Shown here in pieces: positions 14,172-21,091 of a DNA stretch of 29,159 nucleotides. Below the pieces are notes generated by a model, which saw nothing but the letters and a program-made list of their open reading frames with translations, ran no database searches and was not told where the DNA came from. Each line of letters opens with the position of its first letter. Within the stretch, counting starts at the first letter, position 1. This DNA is from a virus. The position numbers and the translations under genes were made by a program. The stretch lies in the IMG/VR virus record IMGVR_UViG_3300005588_000080, positions 1 to 29,159 of that record; one strand, given 5' to 3'.

Positions 14172-15339
14172 TCGTCGAGATCGAGAACGTCGTCGTTCAG
14201 CAGCGAGATCCCGAGCAGAGCGAAGGACATCAGGACACGAAGGGACGGTGTTGAGAGTCCCTTCAGAGATCGATGGCTTCTTTGCAATGAAAGAAGGAGT
14301 CAAGACGATCGACATCCTACCGTATACGGTAGGAAAGGGAAATCCCTTTGCGGACGAAGGGATGGAGTATTTTGAGAGGACATTCTTCATTTACCGAAGA
14401 ATTGGGCCGGACGAAAAGTCGTATGTGTGTCCGTCCAAGACATTCGGCGAAAGAGATTACATCCAGGAGTGGAAGCAGGAGAAGTCGTCTGATCCGAAGT
14501 ACACAGCCGATGAGCTGAAGGCGCTGAATCCGAAGGAGAGACAGTTGTTCTTGGTTCGGGATCACGCCGAACCCGACAAGATTCTCTTGTGGGAGGTGAG
14601 TTATCGTTTGTTCGGTGAGTTGCTGGATAGTCGAGTCAAGAATGCCAGCGAGAAGTCGGGTTGGGAATTCTTCTACGATCCAGATGAGAGTGGGTTCAGT
14701 CTTCGTCTGACCATCACCGAAAAAGACGCCGGTGGATTCAGCTTCACTGAAGTCACTGCGATCGATTTTGAGCCGAGAGATGAGCCGCTGCCTGCAAAAT
14801 TCTCCAATCACGGGATTTGCTTGGACAAGCTGCTGGTGAAGAAGTCATACGACGAACTTCGTCGCATCTTTCTTGGTCTTCCGGCTGAAGATGACGATTC
14901 AGTCGAAAATGACGAAGCGGATGCTCCGCAACCGAAGAAGGATCGACCGAAGAAGGATCGACCGAAGAAGGATCGACCGAAGAAGGTCGAAGCTGAAGAG
15001 AAACCAGAACCAAAGAAGGAGAGAAGGAAGCTTCCGACGGCTGATGATTTTGACTTGGCTGTTGGTGATGATGTCAAGTACGATGGATCGATTTGGTCTA
15101 TCATGAAGATCAGTGGAGACGGCACATCGTTGATTCTCACTGATGAAGACGACAACATCGAAAAAGCGATCTCTCCAAGTGATGTCAAAAAGCTCGGAAA
15201 GAAAAAGGAAAAGAAGGAAGATCTCGATGACCTTCCTTTTGACGATGAAGACGATGCATCGCCATCCGATGATGAACCGGCTGCACCGTCATCTGATGAT
15301 GATTTTGATGACGACGACTGGGACAAGGATTTCGACTAA
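14164..15339 (+). CDS. Single-stranded DNA binding protein, gp32-like, with repeat linker and acidic tail
   Basis: 391 residues. The start is the ATG after an AAGAAGG site. The frame is open further upstream, but that part overlaps the small membrane gene. Order: a basic N-terminus (RRDRERRRSAARSRAERR) suited to cooperative binding, then a core opening KTIDILPYTVGKGNP and YFERTFFIYRRIGPDEKSYVCP, which matches the beginning of T4 gp32-like phage SSBs. Only one cysteine of the usual zinc knot is present, so the zinc site appears lost. After the core comes a KKDRP repeat linker (about 257-275), a small SH3-like segment (FDLAVGDDVKYDGSIWSI) and a strongly acidic tail ending DWDKDFD. The acidic tail is where SSBs recruit partners. 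It is followed by the recombinase gene. Confidence 0.72.
   Translation: MANRRDRERRRSAARSRAERRTSGHEGTVLRVPSEIDGFFAMKEGVKTIDILPYTVGKGNPFADEGMEYFERTFFIYRRIGPDEKSYVCPSKTFGERDYIQEWKQEKSSDPKYTADELKALNPKERQLFLVRDHAEPDKILLWEVSYRLFGELLDSRVKNASEKSGWEFFYDPDESGFSLRLTITEKDAGGFSFTEVTAIDFEPRDEPLPAKFSNHGICLDKLLVKKSYDELRRIFLGLPAEDDDSVENDEADAPQPKKDRPKKDRPKKDRPKKVEAEEKPEPKKERRKLPTADDFDLAVGDDVKYDGSIWSIMKISGDGTSLILTDEDDNIEKAISPSDVKKLGKKKEKKEDLDDLPFDDEDDASPSDDEPAAPSSDDDFDDDDWDKDFD
14932..14986 (+). repeat. Tandem 15-bp repeat encoding PKKDR within the SSB linker
   Basis: Three perfect copies of CCGAAGAAGGATCGA (14932-14976) are followed by a partial fourth copy. Like the DADDG repeat at the window start it is a 15-bp in-frame array in a linker, but basic instead of acidic. 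Confidence 0.93.
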
Positions 15340-15361
15340 GGCAAGGCTGATGCACTGGTAG

Positions 15362-16579
15362 ATGGATGTCGCTATGGACAGGCGCTCCGGTGCTCAGCCG
15401 TCCGGCCGGCGGGGTTCGTTGCTGGCCCTGCCGGCCTCTTTGGGATTGGTAGAAATGGATGATGAAATTGATGCAGCAACTGCGCAGACACTTGAACTCT
15501 TGACCAGGAAAAGATCTGTGGAATCTGATTTGATCCCGATCAACAGAAAAACGCTGCTCAACGGCGCATCGACTCTACTCAATCTGAACTGCACAGGACA
15601 TCTCGAAGGAGCAATTCCACCGGGGACTTATGTATTTTTGGTTGGAGATTCAGGCGCCGGGAAGACGTTTTTGGCACGCAGTTGGTTGGCAGAAGCAGCA
15701 GTCAATCCGGTATTCGATGATTACGATCTCGTGTACGATGATGTCGAGTACGGGGCTTTGATGGATACCGGTAGGTACTTCGGTCAAAATCTTGTAGATC
15801 GATTGAAACCTCCTCGGGAAGATGAGGACGGGGATCCAGTCTACAGCGAGACCATCGAAGAGTTCTACTACCATGTGCATCGGCTCTTGGATTCTGGTAA
15901 GCCGATTATCTACGTTCTGGACTCGATGGATGCTCTGACTTCTGAGTACGAAGGCCAGAAGTTTGAAGAGCGAGTCAAAGCAATCGAAGGCGGTAAGGCA
16001 GCTAAAGGCGATTATGGCGATGGCAAAGCCAAGAAGAACGCGTCTGGGATTCGCCAAATACTCAGAAAACTGAGAGCGACTGGCAGTATTCTGGTGATTA
16101 TCAACCAAACTCGAGACAACATCGGATCGAATGCAATGTTCAATCCGAAGACTCGATCCGGTGGGCATGCGTTGACGTTCTACGCTACGCTGGAAATCTG
16201 GATGCAGGTCGGTAAGAAGATCACCAAAACAGTCCAGAAGCAGACTCGCCAGATTGGGTCAAATGTCAAGGTCAAGTTGAAGAAAAATCGAGCTTCGGGT
16301 CGGTTGAGAGAATTCGACTTGATATTCTACTACTCACATGGATTCGATGATATCGGTGCGTGTGTGCAGTATTTGGCAGATGAGCACCGCTGGCCGTCTG
16401 CGAATGGACGTATCAAGGCGGTCGATTTGGTGGACGACGGCAAGGCACGTACTCCGGATCAATTGATCAAGTACATCGAAGACAATGATTTGGAATTTGA
16501 TGTGCGTCAGCTTGTCAAGGAAGTTTTTGACGAGATCGAAGAAGGCTGCAAAGTCGAAAGAAAATCCAGGTACCAGTAA
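15362..16579 (+). CDS. RecA/UvsX-like recombinase
   Basis: 405 residues from the first in-frame ATG. ATGs at 15374 and 15455 are alternatives, and no start has a strong ribosome binding site. GDSGAGKT (95-102) is Walker A, IIYVLDSMDAL (Asp187) is Walker B, and LVIINQTRDNIG with MFNPKTRSGGHALTFYA corresponds to the L1/L2 DNA-binding region of RecA-fold recombinases. It should form filaments on single-stranded DNA and drive strand exchange, helped by the UvsY-like and SSB proteins upstream. The first 25 codons are markedly more GC-rich than the rest of the gene. The segment before Walker A is longer than in T4 UvsX. Confidence 0.85.
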   Translation: MDVAMDRRSGAQPSGRRGSLLALPASLGLVEMDDEIDAATAQTLELLTRKRSVESDLIPINRKTLLNGASTLLNLNCTGHLEGAIPPGTYVFLVGDSGAGKTFLARSWLAEAAVNPVFDDYDLVYDDVEYGALMDTGRYFGQNLVDRLKPPREDEDGDPVYSETIEEFYYHVHRLLDSGKPIIYVLDSMDALTSEYEGQKFEERVKAIEGGKAAKGDYGDGKAKKNASGIRQILRKLRATGSILVIINQTRDNIGSNAMFNPKTRSGGHALTFYATLEIWMQVGKKITKTVQKQTRQIGSNVKVKLKKNRASGRLREFDLIFYYSHGFDDIGACVQYLADEHRWPSANGRIKAVDLVDDGKARTPDQLIKYIEDNDLEFDVRQLVKEVFDEIEEGCKVERKSRYQ

Positions 16580-16600
16580 ATTGAACCGAGAGGGGGTTCC

Positions 16601-16720
16601 GTTTCTGTGGTGGAATGGGTAGACACAGGCGAATCACGACGTCGCGATGCACGTTGTTTGTGCAAGGGGGTCCAGGCCTCCTGTGAATCGTGTTGCAAGG
16701 TTCGAATCCTTGCCGGAAAC
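16601..16720 (+). tRNA. tRNA-like element, Leu-type D arm, with a non-canonical and over-long middle
   Basis: The 5' part TGGTGGAATGGGTAGACAC (16608-16626) is almost exactly a bacterial tRNA-Leu D arm, and CAAGGTTCGAATCCTTG (16696-16712) is a perfect T arm. GTTTCTG (16601-16607) pairs with CGGAAAC (16714-16720) as an acceptor stem, which then continues outward for five more pairs to 16596/16725. No CCA is encoded. Between the arms are about 70 bases instead of one anticodon arm plus variable arm. They hold a GCGA/TCGC hairpin, a 5-bp TGCAC/GTGCA hairpin with a 7-base loop (16648-16664) and a 6-bp AGGGGG/CCTCCT hairpin. I could not fit a standard anticodon arm, so the isotype is not assigned. 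It may be a decayed tRNA, an inserted tRNA, or a tRNA-mimic RNA. Confidence 0.5.
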
Positions 16721-16826
16721 GGAGCTCTTAGATTTAGGTTGGAGGTTTTTGGTTCTTTTGCTAGACTCAATAAGGGATTGATCAGTTGCTGAGAGCAGCT
16801 GGTATTGATAGTTGTGTCAAATTCAC

Positions 16827-16842
16827 GGAAAGGACAGGAGGA
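16827..16842 (+). promoter_or_regulatory. Probable CsrA self-binding site over the csrA ribosome binding site
   Basis: Four GGA motifs lie in 16 bases directly before csrA (GGAAAGGACAGGAGGA). The ACAGGAG core matches the known CsrA consensus and contains the AGGAGG Shine-Dalgarno sequence, 7 bases before the ATG. CsrA family proteins commonly repress their own translation this way. Binding is inferred. Confidence 0.5.
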
Positions 16843-16848
16843 CACACA

Positions 16849-17049
16849 ATGTTGGTTCTATCAAGACTGCGAGATGAAAAGATCGTTATTGGCGGTAACA
16901 TCGTCATCACGGTGGTTGATATTCGCGGCGACAAAGTTCGTTTAGGAATTGATGCACCGAAAGAGATTTCAGTGCATCGATTGGAGGTGCATGAGGCGAT
17001 TCAAAAGGAAAAGGAAAAGGAACACCTCAGTGAAGTGGCTGCTGCTTGA
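16849..17049 (+). CDS. csrA: CsrA/RsmA carbon storage regulator homologue
   Basis: 66 residues, the usual family length. The start MLVLSR, then EKIVIGGNIVITVVDIRGDKVRLGI (shown in part) and APKEISVHR, follow CsrA throughout. Leu4 and Arg44 of the RNA-binding surface are kept. CsrA dimers bind GGA motifs in mRNA leaders and block or enhance translation. A phage copy could reprogramme host carbon metabolism or control phage messages. The frame is open upstream, but the ATG with AGGAGG is clearly the start. The C-terminus is a short KEKEKE helix plus an alanine-rich tail. The 5' nuclease gene begins 20 bases before its stop. Confidence 0.93.
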   Translation: MLVLSRLRDEKIVIGGNIVITVVDIRGDKVRLGIDAPKEISVHRLEVHEAIQKEKEKEHLSEVAAA

Positions 17050-17890
17050 TGCAACCTATTTGTGCCATGTTGCACGACATACCACCGGTGGAATGGTCTA
17101 CAATGACCGTCCCACCGGTGTCGTTTTTGGTGTGATTCGTGCGATCGATATGGTCACGGATCTCTGGGGCTGCGATCGGGCGGTATTCGCTTTTGATGCA
17201 GGAGGAGGTGGACACCGAAGAGAGCTGGTTCCGGATTACAAGGCGCATCGAAATAAAGATTTGACAGAAGAAGAGGAGGAGGAACTGAAAAGCTTCTACG
17301 GAGAAGTTCGAGATCTAGGACGGAATGTCTTACCTGAAATGGGATACCGAAATATTTTTCGGCGGCGGGGTTTTGAGGCTGATGACATTCTTGCTGCTGT
17401 TGCTGAAGAGATTCCTCTTAAGGATTCTGCAGTAATTGTGACGGGTGATAATGATCTTTGGCAGTGCTTGAGAGAGAATGTCAGCTGGTACAGCCCAAGA
17501 TCGAAGAAGGCGGTGACTGCAGAATCTTTCAAAAGAGAGTGGAGGATTTCGCCTCAGCAGTGGGCTCACGTTAAGGCGTGGGCTGGGTGCAAATCAGACA
17601 ATGTCGAAGGTGTTGAAGGCATCGGAGAGAAAACAGCCATTAAGTGGCTGAAGAACGAACTCAAAGAGACGACGAAGGCATACAAGGCGATATCCTCCAA
17701 TTTATCGGTATTCAATCGGAATTTACCACTTGTGACTCTTCCGTTTCCTGGATTAAACTGCCCAGCAGACTTTAAGGACGATGAAGTAACTCCCCAGAAA
17801 GTGAATCGTGTTCTTGGGGAATTGGGGATTACCACTCGGAGTTTCAGGTCTAGCCAGAAAGGGGATCGAGTTCGAGGATTCGATATCTGA
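17030..17890 (+). CDS. 5'-3' exonuclease / flap endonuclease (FEN, T5 D15-like)
   Basis: 286 residues from a GTG inside the csrA end. LLLDATYLCHVARH (Asp7), FAFDAGGGGHRRELVPDYKAHR, GFEADDILAAVAEE, VTGDNDLWQCL and GCKSDNVEGVEGIGEKTA provide the acidic metal-binding clusters and the helix-hairpin-helix of polymerase-associated 5' nucleases. It removes RNA primers and flaps, completing the three Pol I activities now spread over three genes (8544, 10867, here). The C-terminal 60 residues are less conserved. AAAGGA-rich sequence lies before the start. Confidence 0.92.
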   Translation: MKWLLLDATYLCHVARHTTGGMVYNDRPTGVVFGVIRAIDMVTDLWGCDRAVFAFDAGGGGHRRELVPDYKAHRNKDLTEEEEEELKSFYGEVRDLGRNVLPEMGYRNIFRRRGFEADDILAAVAEEIPLKDSAVIVTGDNDLWQCLRENVSWYSPRSKKAVTAESFKREWRISPQQWAHVKAWAGCKSDNVEGVEGIGEKTAIKWLKNELKETTKAYKAISSNLSVFNRNLPLVTLPFPGLNCPADFKDDEVTPQKVNRVLGELGITTRSFRSSQKGDRVRGFDI

Positions 17891-17897
17891 AAGGAGA

Positions 17898-18149
17898 ATG
17901 CCGGTGACTGTTGCAACGCAAAACAAAGCTCTTCTTCGATCAGGACTTGACCATCTTGTCGAGGCAGCCAGTGATTTTGATCAATTGATCACTGGACTAG
18001 ACTTGGCAGGATGCGAGACCGGTGCTTCAGTGGAACGTGTCAAGGCAGCTTCTGATTCGCTGCGAAAACTGTTCACTGAAATCAGATCAGAATTCCCGAC
18101 TCATCGAGTTCCTGAACTGGCATCAGTTCAAAGGACCTCGACTCTATGA
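17898..18149 (+). CDS. Small helical protein of unknown function
   Basis: 83 residues. The ATG follows AAGGAGA directly. The sequence forms two or three amphipathic helices (ALLRSGLDHLVEAASDFDQL, VERVKAASDSLRKLFTEI) and has no motif or membrane segment. The frame is open upstream inside the nuclease gene but without a start site. It overlaps the RuvC-like gene by 4 bases (ATGA), so it is probably cotranslated with it. Function unknown. Confidence 0.75.
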   Translation: MPVTVATQNKALLRSGLDHLVEAASDFDQLITGLDLAGCETGASVERVKAASDSLRKLFTEIRSEFPTHRVPELASVQRTSTL

Positions 18150-18604
18150 ATCGACGGGTCCTTGCCTTAGATTTAGCCACCAAGACCGGCTGGGCCTTTT
18201 GGACCGGTCGGTCTCTTCATTCCGGTATGAAGAATCTAAAAGCTAAGACAGATGGCTTGCGGTTGCTTGCTCTGTATCGGTGGCTGACGCTGACGATTCA
18301 CGGCGCCCATGGTGTTGACGTAATTGCGGTTGAGCGAGCCGCAGGCGGTAAGCGTGGTGCGGCGAATGAGGTGCTGCCAGCGTTACGCGGGATCGTGCAT
18401 TTGGTAGCTGCTCAAAATGGCAGCATCCCTATTGTAGAGACAGCACCTACTTCTCTGAAAAAGTTTGCTGTTGGTAATGGGCGAGCATCTAAAGACGAGA
18501 TGGTGCTAGCTGCTAAGAAGTTCTGGCCGCACCAAGAAATCAAAACAGATGACCAAGCAGATGCACTTTGTCTGCTGAGATGGGCTTTGGAGACTGCTGA
18601 GTAG
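18146..18604 (+). CDS. RuvC-like Holliday junction nuclease
   Basis: 152 residues. The RNase H fold signature is visible: LALDLATKTGWAFW near the start (first catalytic Asp), VIAVERA (catalytic Glu), and TDDQADALCLLRWAL near the end with the paired acidic residues. KKFAVGNGRASKDEM precedes the last motif, as in RuvC-type phage resolvases. It would resolve recombination or packaging junctions made by the UvsX-like system. It closes the tightly overlapped replication/recombination block. Confidence 0.85.
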   Translation: MNRRVLALDLATKTGWAFWTGRSLHSGMKNLKAKTDGLRLLALYRWLTLTIHGAHGVDVIAVERAAGGKRGAANEVLPALRGIVHLVAAQNGSIPIVETAPTSLKKFAVGNGRASKDEMVLAAKKFWPHQEIKTDDQADALCLLRWALETAE

Positions 18605-18657
18605 ACGTACAACGAGCTGGGAGATTTGATTTTGTTGGAATCAGCAGAGGCGGGTTG

Positions 18658-19104
18658 ATGCAATCTTCGTTTTCAGGCAAAGGCGGTCGTCGAGAAATGC
18701 CAGGCTCATTTGCTGTCTGCGGTTTAGATGAATCGACCGAATCTCTGCATACGAGTGCTGTGGTAGTTGCGGATTGTTCGGATTGTTCGAAGATGGAGTT
18801 CAGTCTGCAGTGGCATCAGTTGGCGGCGGCGGCGGCTGATGCGGAGAGTAGAGCTGCCGAATTTGCAGAAGCGATGGCGGTTTGGCAGCAAGAGGAAGAT
18901 CGAAAAGCCAGAAAGTGGGCGGCGTATTTGCTAAGTCTTCAAGAGTTCCGGAGATTGTGCATAGTGCCTGCCTCCCGAATGATGCGCAGTTGTGTTCGGT
19001 TTTTCTTTTTCACTGATAGGATTGAAAGTCGAGCACGAGGCCCGCCCAAATACCAGTCGGAACCGACACGTCTTCTCGGTTCCGACTGGTGCTGCAGCAG
19101 TTAA
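18658..19104 (+). CDS. Doubtful hypothetical protein
   Basis: 148 residues if translated to the first stop. The ATG lies about 8 bases after AGAGG. The first 95-100 residues look like protein: an alanine-rich helix LAAAAADAESRAAEFAEAMAVWQQEEDRKARKW follows a charged start (part of it quoted). After LQEFRRLC the sequence becomes arginine-, phenylalanine- and proline-rich with little character, and the end runs through a perfect 15-bp inverted repeat at 19052-19090. A frameshift or a shorter authentic product is possible. It starts 53 bases after the RuvC-like gene, the loosest spacing in this part. Confidence 0.45.
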   Translation: MQSSFSGKGGRREMPGSFAVCGLDESTESLHTSAVVVADCSDCSKMEFSLQWHQLAAAAADAESRAAEFAEAMAVWQQEEDRKARKWAAYLLSLQEFRRLCIVPASRMMRSCVRFFFFTDRIESRARGPPKYQSEPTRLLGSDWCCSS

Positions 19105-19127
19105 GTCAGTTACTCTGTTGCAGCACC
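19052..19127 (+). other. Overlapping strong hairpins upstream of a terminator
   Basis: A perfect 15-bp stem pairs 19052-19066 with 19076-19090 around a 9-base loop. A second 9-bp stem, GGTGCTGCA (19088-19096) with TGCAGCACC (19119-19127), shares three bases with the first, so at full length the two compete. Neither is followed by a T run. They could be an anti-terminator/attenuator arrangement or a processed RNA 3' end. Confidence 0.6.
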
Positions 19128-19140
19128 TCCACAATCTGCG

Positions 19141-19183
19141 CGGCAGTCGATTTCAGGGAAAGAGATCGACTGCCGTTATTTTT
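19141..19183 (+). terminator. Rho-independent terminator
   Basis: CGGCAGTCGAT (19141-19151) pairs perfectly with ATCGACTGCCG (19165-19175) around a 13-base loop, followed by TTATTTTT. It marks the end of the transcript that carries the replication block and lies just before the next gene's GTG at 19206. Confidence 0.85.
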
Positions 19184-19205
19184 GGCGTATTTCAGAGATT
19201 CAACA

Positions 19206-19421
19206 GTGGCAATTTCTAGGCAGCGACGGAAAGAGTTGAGACGCGAGGCTTTGTCGATTATTTGGCAAACCTTGGATGCGAAAACACACGATCCTGGTCT
19301 AGTCGAGCACGGGTCAAGCGATGAGGAGATTGAGTTCATTGCTGGGGTTCTCGATAAGAAAGCGCAGAGAGCCTACAATGAGTGCCGAGATTACGAAGAT
19401 AAGTGCGCCAAAGATTTTTGA
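19206..19421 (+). CDS. Small hypothetical protein
   Basis: 71 residues from a GTG. The frame is open upstream through the terminator hairpin, which is unlikely to be translated. The protein is charged and helical (RQRRKELRREALSIIWQTL, EEIEFIAGVLDKKAQRAY) with no motif. The ribosome binding site is weak (AGAG). It follows the terminator by 22 bases and may be the first gene of the next transcript. Confidence 0.6.
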   Translation: MAISRQRRKELRREALSIIWQTLDAKTHDPGLVEHGSSDEEIEFIAGVLDKKAQRAYNECRDYEDKCAKDF

Positions 19422-20127
19422 TTTTGGTACGGATAGTTCCATCGTTGACGTAATCAGAACTATGCAAACTTTTCTACCCTACGCTGATTTCCATGAGTCT
19501 GCCGCGTGTCTCGATAATAGGAGACTTGGTAAGCAGAGAGTAGAAGTGCTTCAGTTGCTCCAAACGATTCGGGCTGGGACGGGCTCGTGGTACAGCCATC
19601 CAGCAGCTCAGCAGTGGATCGGGTGCAGTCGAACTCTTGTTCGATACGGAATTGCTATCTGCCAGTGCTGGATAAGCAAAGACTACCGGGACGGTTGTCT
19701 GCCTCAGATTGCCCAATTTCGCTGGGGCACGTCTAAGGTTCCTGCTTGGTTGGGATACGAACCGTACCATGCTTCTCATCGTTCTGTTCTCTTGAGGAAA
19801 GGTCTCGAGGATGAGACGTTTTGTCGTTTTCGAAATCTCTCTCTTGAGGACAAACTAGACTTTCCGAGTAAGAAGTCTCAGTGGCTTCCTTCTGATTACG
19901 AAAAATTCTGGACGAGATTCGGGAAGCCGAAGCTCCACGAAACACATTACGGGCAATTTGGGTGGCTAGAAAAGCCCGCAGTACCTACTGATCGAGGTTC
20001 GACGCCGTATGTTTGGCCGTCGAAGATCAATCTCGAACCGTATAGTTGGCAGCCGTGTCCAGCGTCAATTGATGCGATCTACAAATTACCTGTGGAGATG
20101 AGTGTCGATGAAAGCCAAGACGATTAA
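19378..20127 (+). CDS. Pyrimidine dimer DNA glycosylase-like protein (T4 endonuclease V / MSMEG_6728-like family)
   Basis: 249 residues from the ATG at 19378. If translation starts at the internal ATG 19462 the protein begins MQTFLPY, which is how family members usually begin, so that start is quite possible. LDNRRLGKQRVEVLQLL, then SHPAAQQWIGC, YGIAICQCWISKDYRDG and AWLGYEPYHASHRSVLLRK follow the pattern of this family throughout. Related T4 endonuclease V cuts at UV-induced dimers. Repair activity has not been shown for most phage relatives. The C-terminal third is unfamiliar. It overlaps the next gene by 20 bases. Confidence 0.72.
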   Translation: MSAEITKISAPKIFDFGTDSSIVDVIRTMQTFLPYADFHESAACLDNRRLGKQRVEVLQLLQTIRAGTGSWYSHPAAQQWIGCSRTLVRYGIAICQCWISKDYRDGCLPQIAQFRWGTSKVPAWLGYEPYHASHRSVLLRKGLEDETFCRFRNLSLEDKLDFPSKKSQWLPSDYEKFWTRFGKPKLHETHYGQFGWLEKPAVPTDRGSTPYVWPSKINLEPYSWQPCPASIDAIYKLPVEMSVDESQDD

Positions 20128-21088
20128 GTCTGTGCTCCGCCGAAAAATTCGATCATGGGCTGAGACGATTGAGGATCCGTCTGTTCGGGATGTGGTTCTG
20201 CAGTCTGCGATAGTCACAGGCGGCAGCATTGCTTCGATGCTTCTCGGAGAGAAGGTCAATGACTATGATGTCTATTTCAAGGACCGAGACTCAGCTTTTG
20301 CGGTGGCTGATTACTACGTGAAGCAGTACCTGGCTAATCGTCCGAGTTCTCAGGAAGGGATTGAGTGTTATCTGGCAGATGATTACGGACAACCGGCTCG
20401 CCGGACATTGCTGCCAACGGAACTCACAGATCCCAGAGTGACAAGACTGAAGGTGGTTGTTAGGAGTTCTGGGATTGCTACGGAAAATGAGACACCTGAT
20501 TATGAGTACTTCGAAACGGTTCCTGATGATGAGGCAGCCGAAGAATACCTCGATGCAGCGATGGGTATGGTTGATGGTGCATCCGAAGATCAGATCAAAG
20601 AACCGAAGCGGACCTATCGGCCAATCTGGTTGTCTTCGAATGCTATCACATTGAGTGATGATATCCAGATGGTTATCCGATTTTGGGGTGAACCAGATCA
20701 GATTCATGAAAACTACGACTTCGCCCATTGCACCAACTACTGGACTTCATGGAATGGGGAGTTGGTTCTGAAGCCAGCTGCTCTGGAGTGCCTGTTGTCT
20801 CGAGAGTTGATATACCAGGGCAGTAAATATCCAGTCTGTTCATTGATCAGGACCAGAAAGTTCATTCAGCGTGGATGGAGAATCACAGCAGCTCAGTACC
20901 TGAAGATGTGTTTCCAGGTTAGTGACTTGGATTTGACCGATTTCAACGTCCTCGAAGACCAGATGACTGGAGTCGATGCTGCGCACTTCCAGGAGGTGCT
21001 GAATTTGTATCGAGCGGAAATCGAGAATGCCGAAGGCAAACCTCTGGATCGCGCCTATCTTTTGCAGCTCCTTGAACGGATAATCTGA
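20108..21088 (+). CDS. Nucleotidyltransferase-fold protein of unknown target
   Basis: 326 residues from the ATG 9 bases after GGAG (a GTG at 20102 is too close to the site). VTGGSIASMLLGEKVNDYDVYF (partly quoted; residues about 36-57) gives the GGS plus DxD signature of polymerase-beta-like nucleotidyltransferases. The C-terminal region contains LVLKPAALECLLSRELIY, SLIRTRKFIQRGWRI and further helices. Family members add nucleotides to proteins, RNA or small molecules, and phages carry many uncharacterised ones. Here it stands between a repair-like glycosylase and a split recombination ATPase, so no substrate can be inferred. Confidence 0.65.
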   Translation: MKAKTIKSVLRRKIRSWAETIEDPSVRDVVLQSAIVTGGSIASMLLGEKVNDYDVYFKDRDSAFAVADYYVKQYLANRPSSQEGIECYLADDYGQPARRTLLPTELTDPRVTRLKVVVRSSGIATENETPDYEYFETVPDDEAAEEYLDAAMGMVDGASEDQIKEPKRTYRPIWLSSNAITLSDDIQMVIRFWGEPDQIHENYDFAHCTNYWTSWNGELVLKPAALECLLSRELIYQGSKYPVCSLIRTRKFIQRGWRITAAQYLKMCFQVSDLDLTDFNVLEDQMTGVDAAHFQEVLNLYRAEIENAEGKPLDRAYLLQLLERII

Positions 21089-21091
21089 TAC

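Noticed and set aside
16777-16809. Possible sigma70-type promoter upstream of csrA (TTGATC ... TATTGAT)
   Set aside because: The spacing is about 19 bases and both boxes match poorly. A short GCTG/CAGC hairpin overlaps it.
18992-19219. Alternative + strand frame through the terminator region
   Set aside because: It is created by the hairpins, has no ribosome binding site and no protein-like composition.
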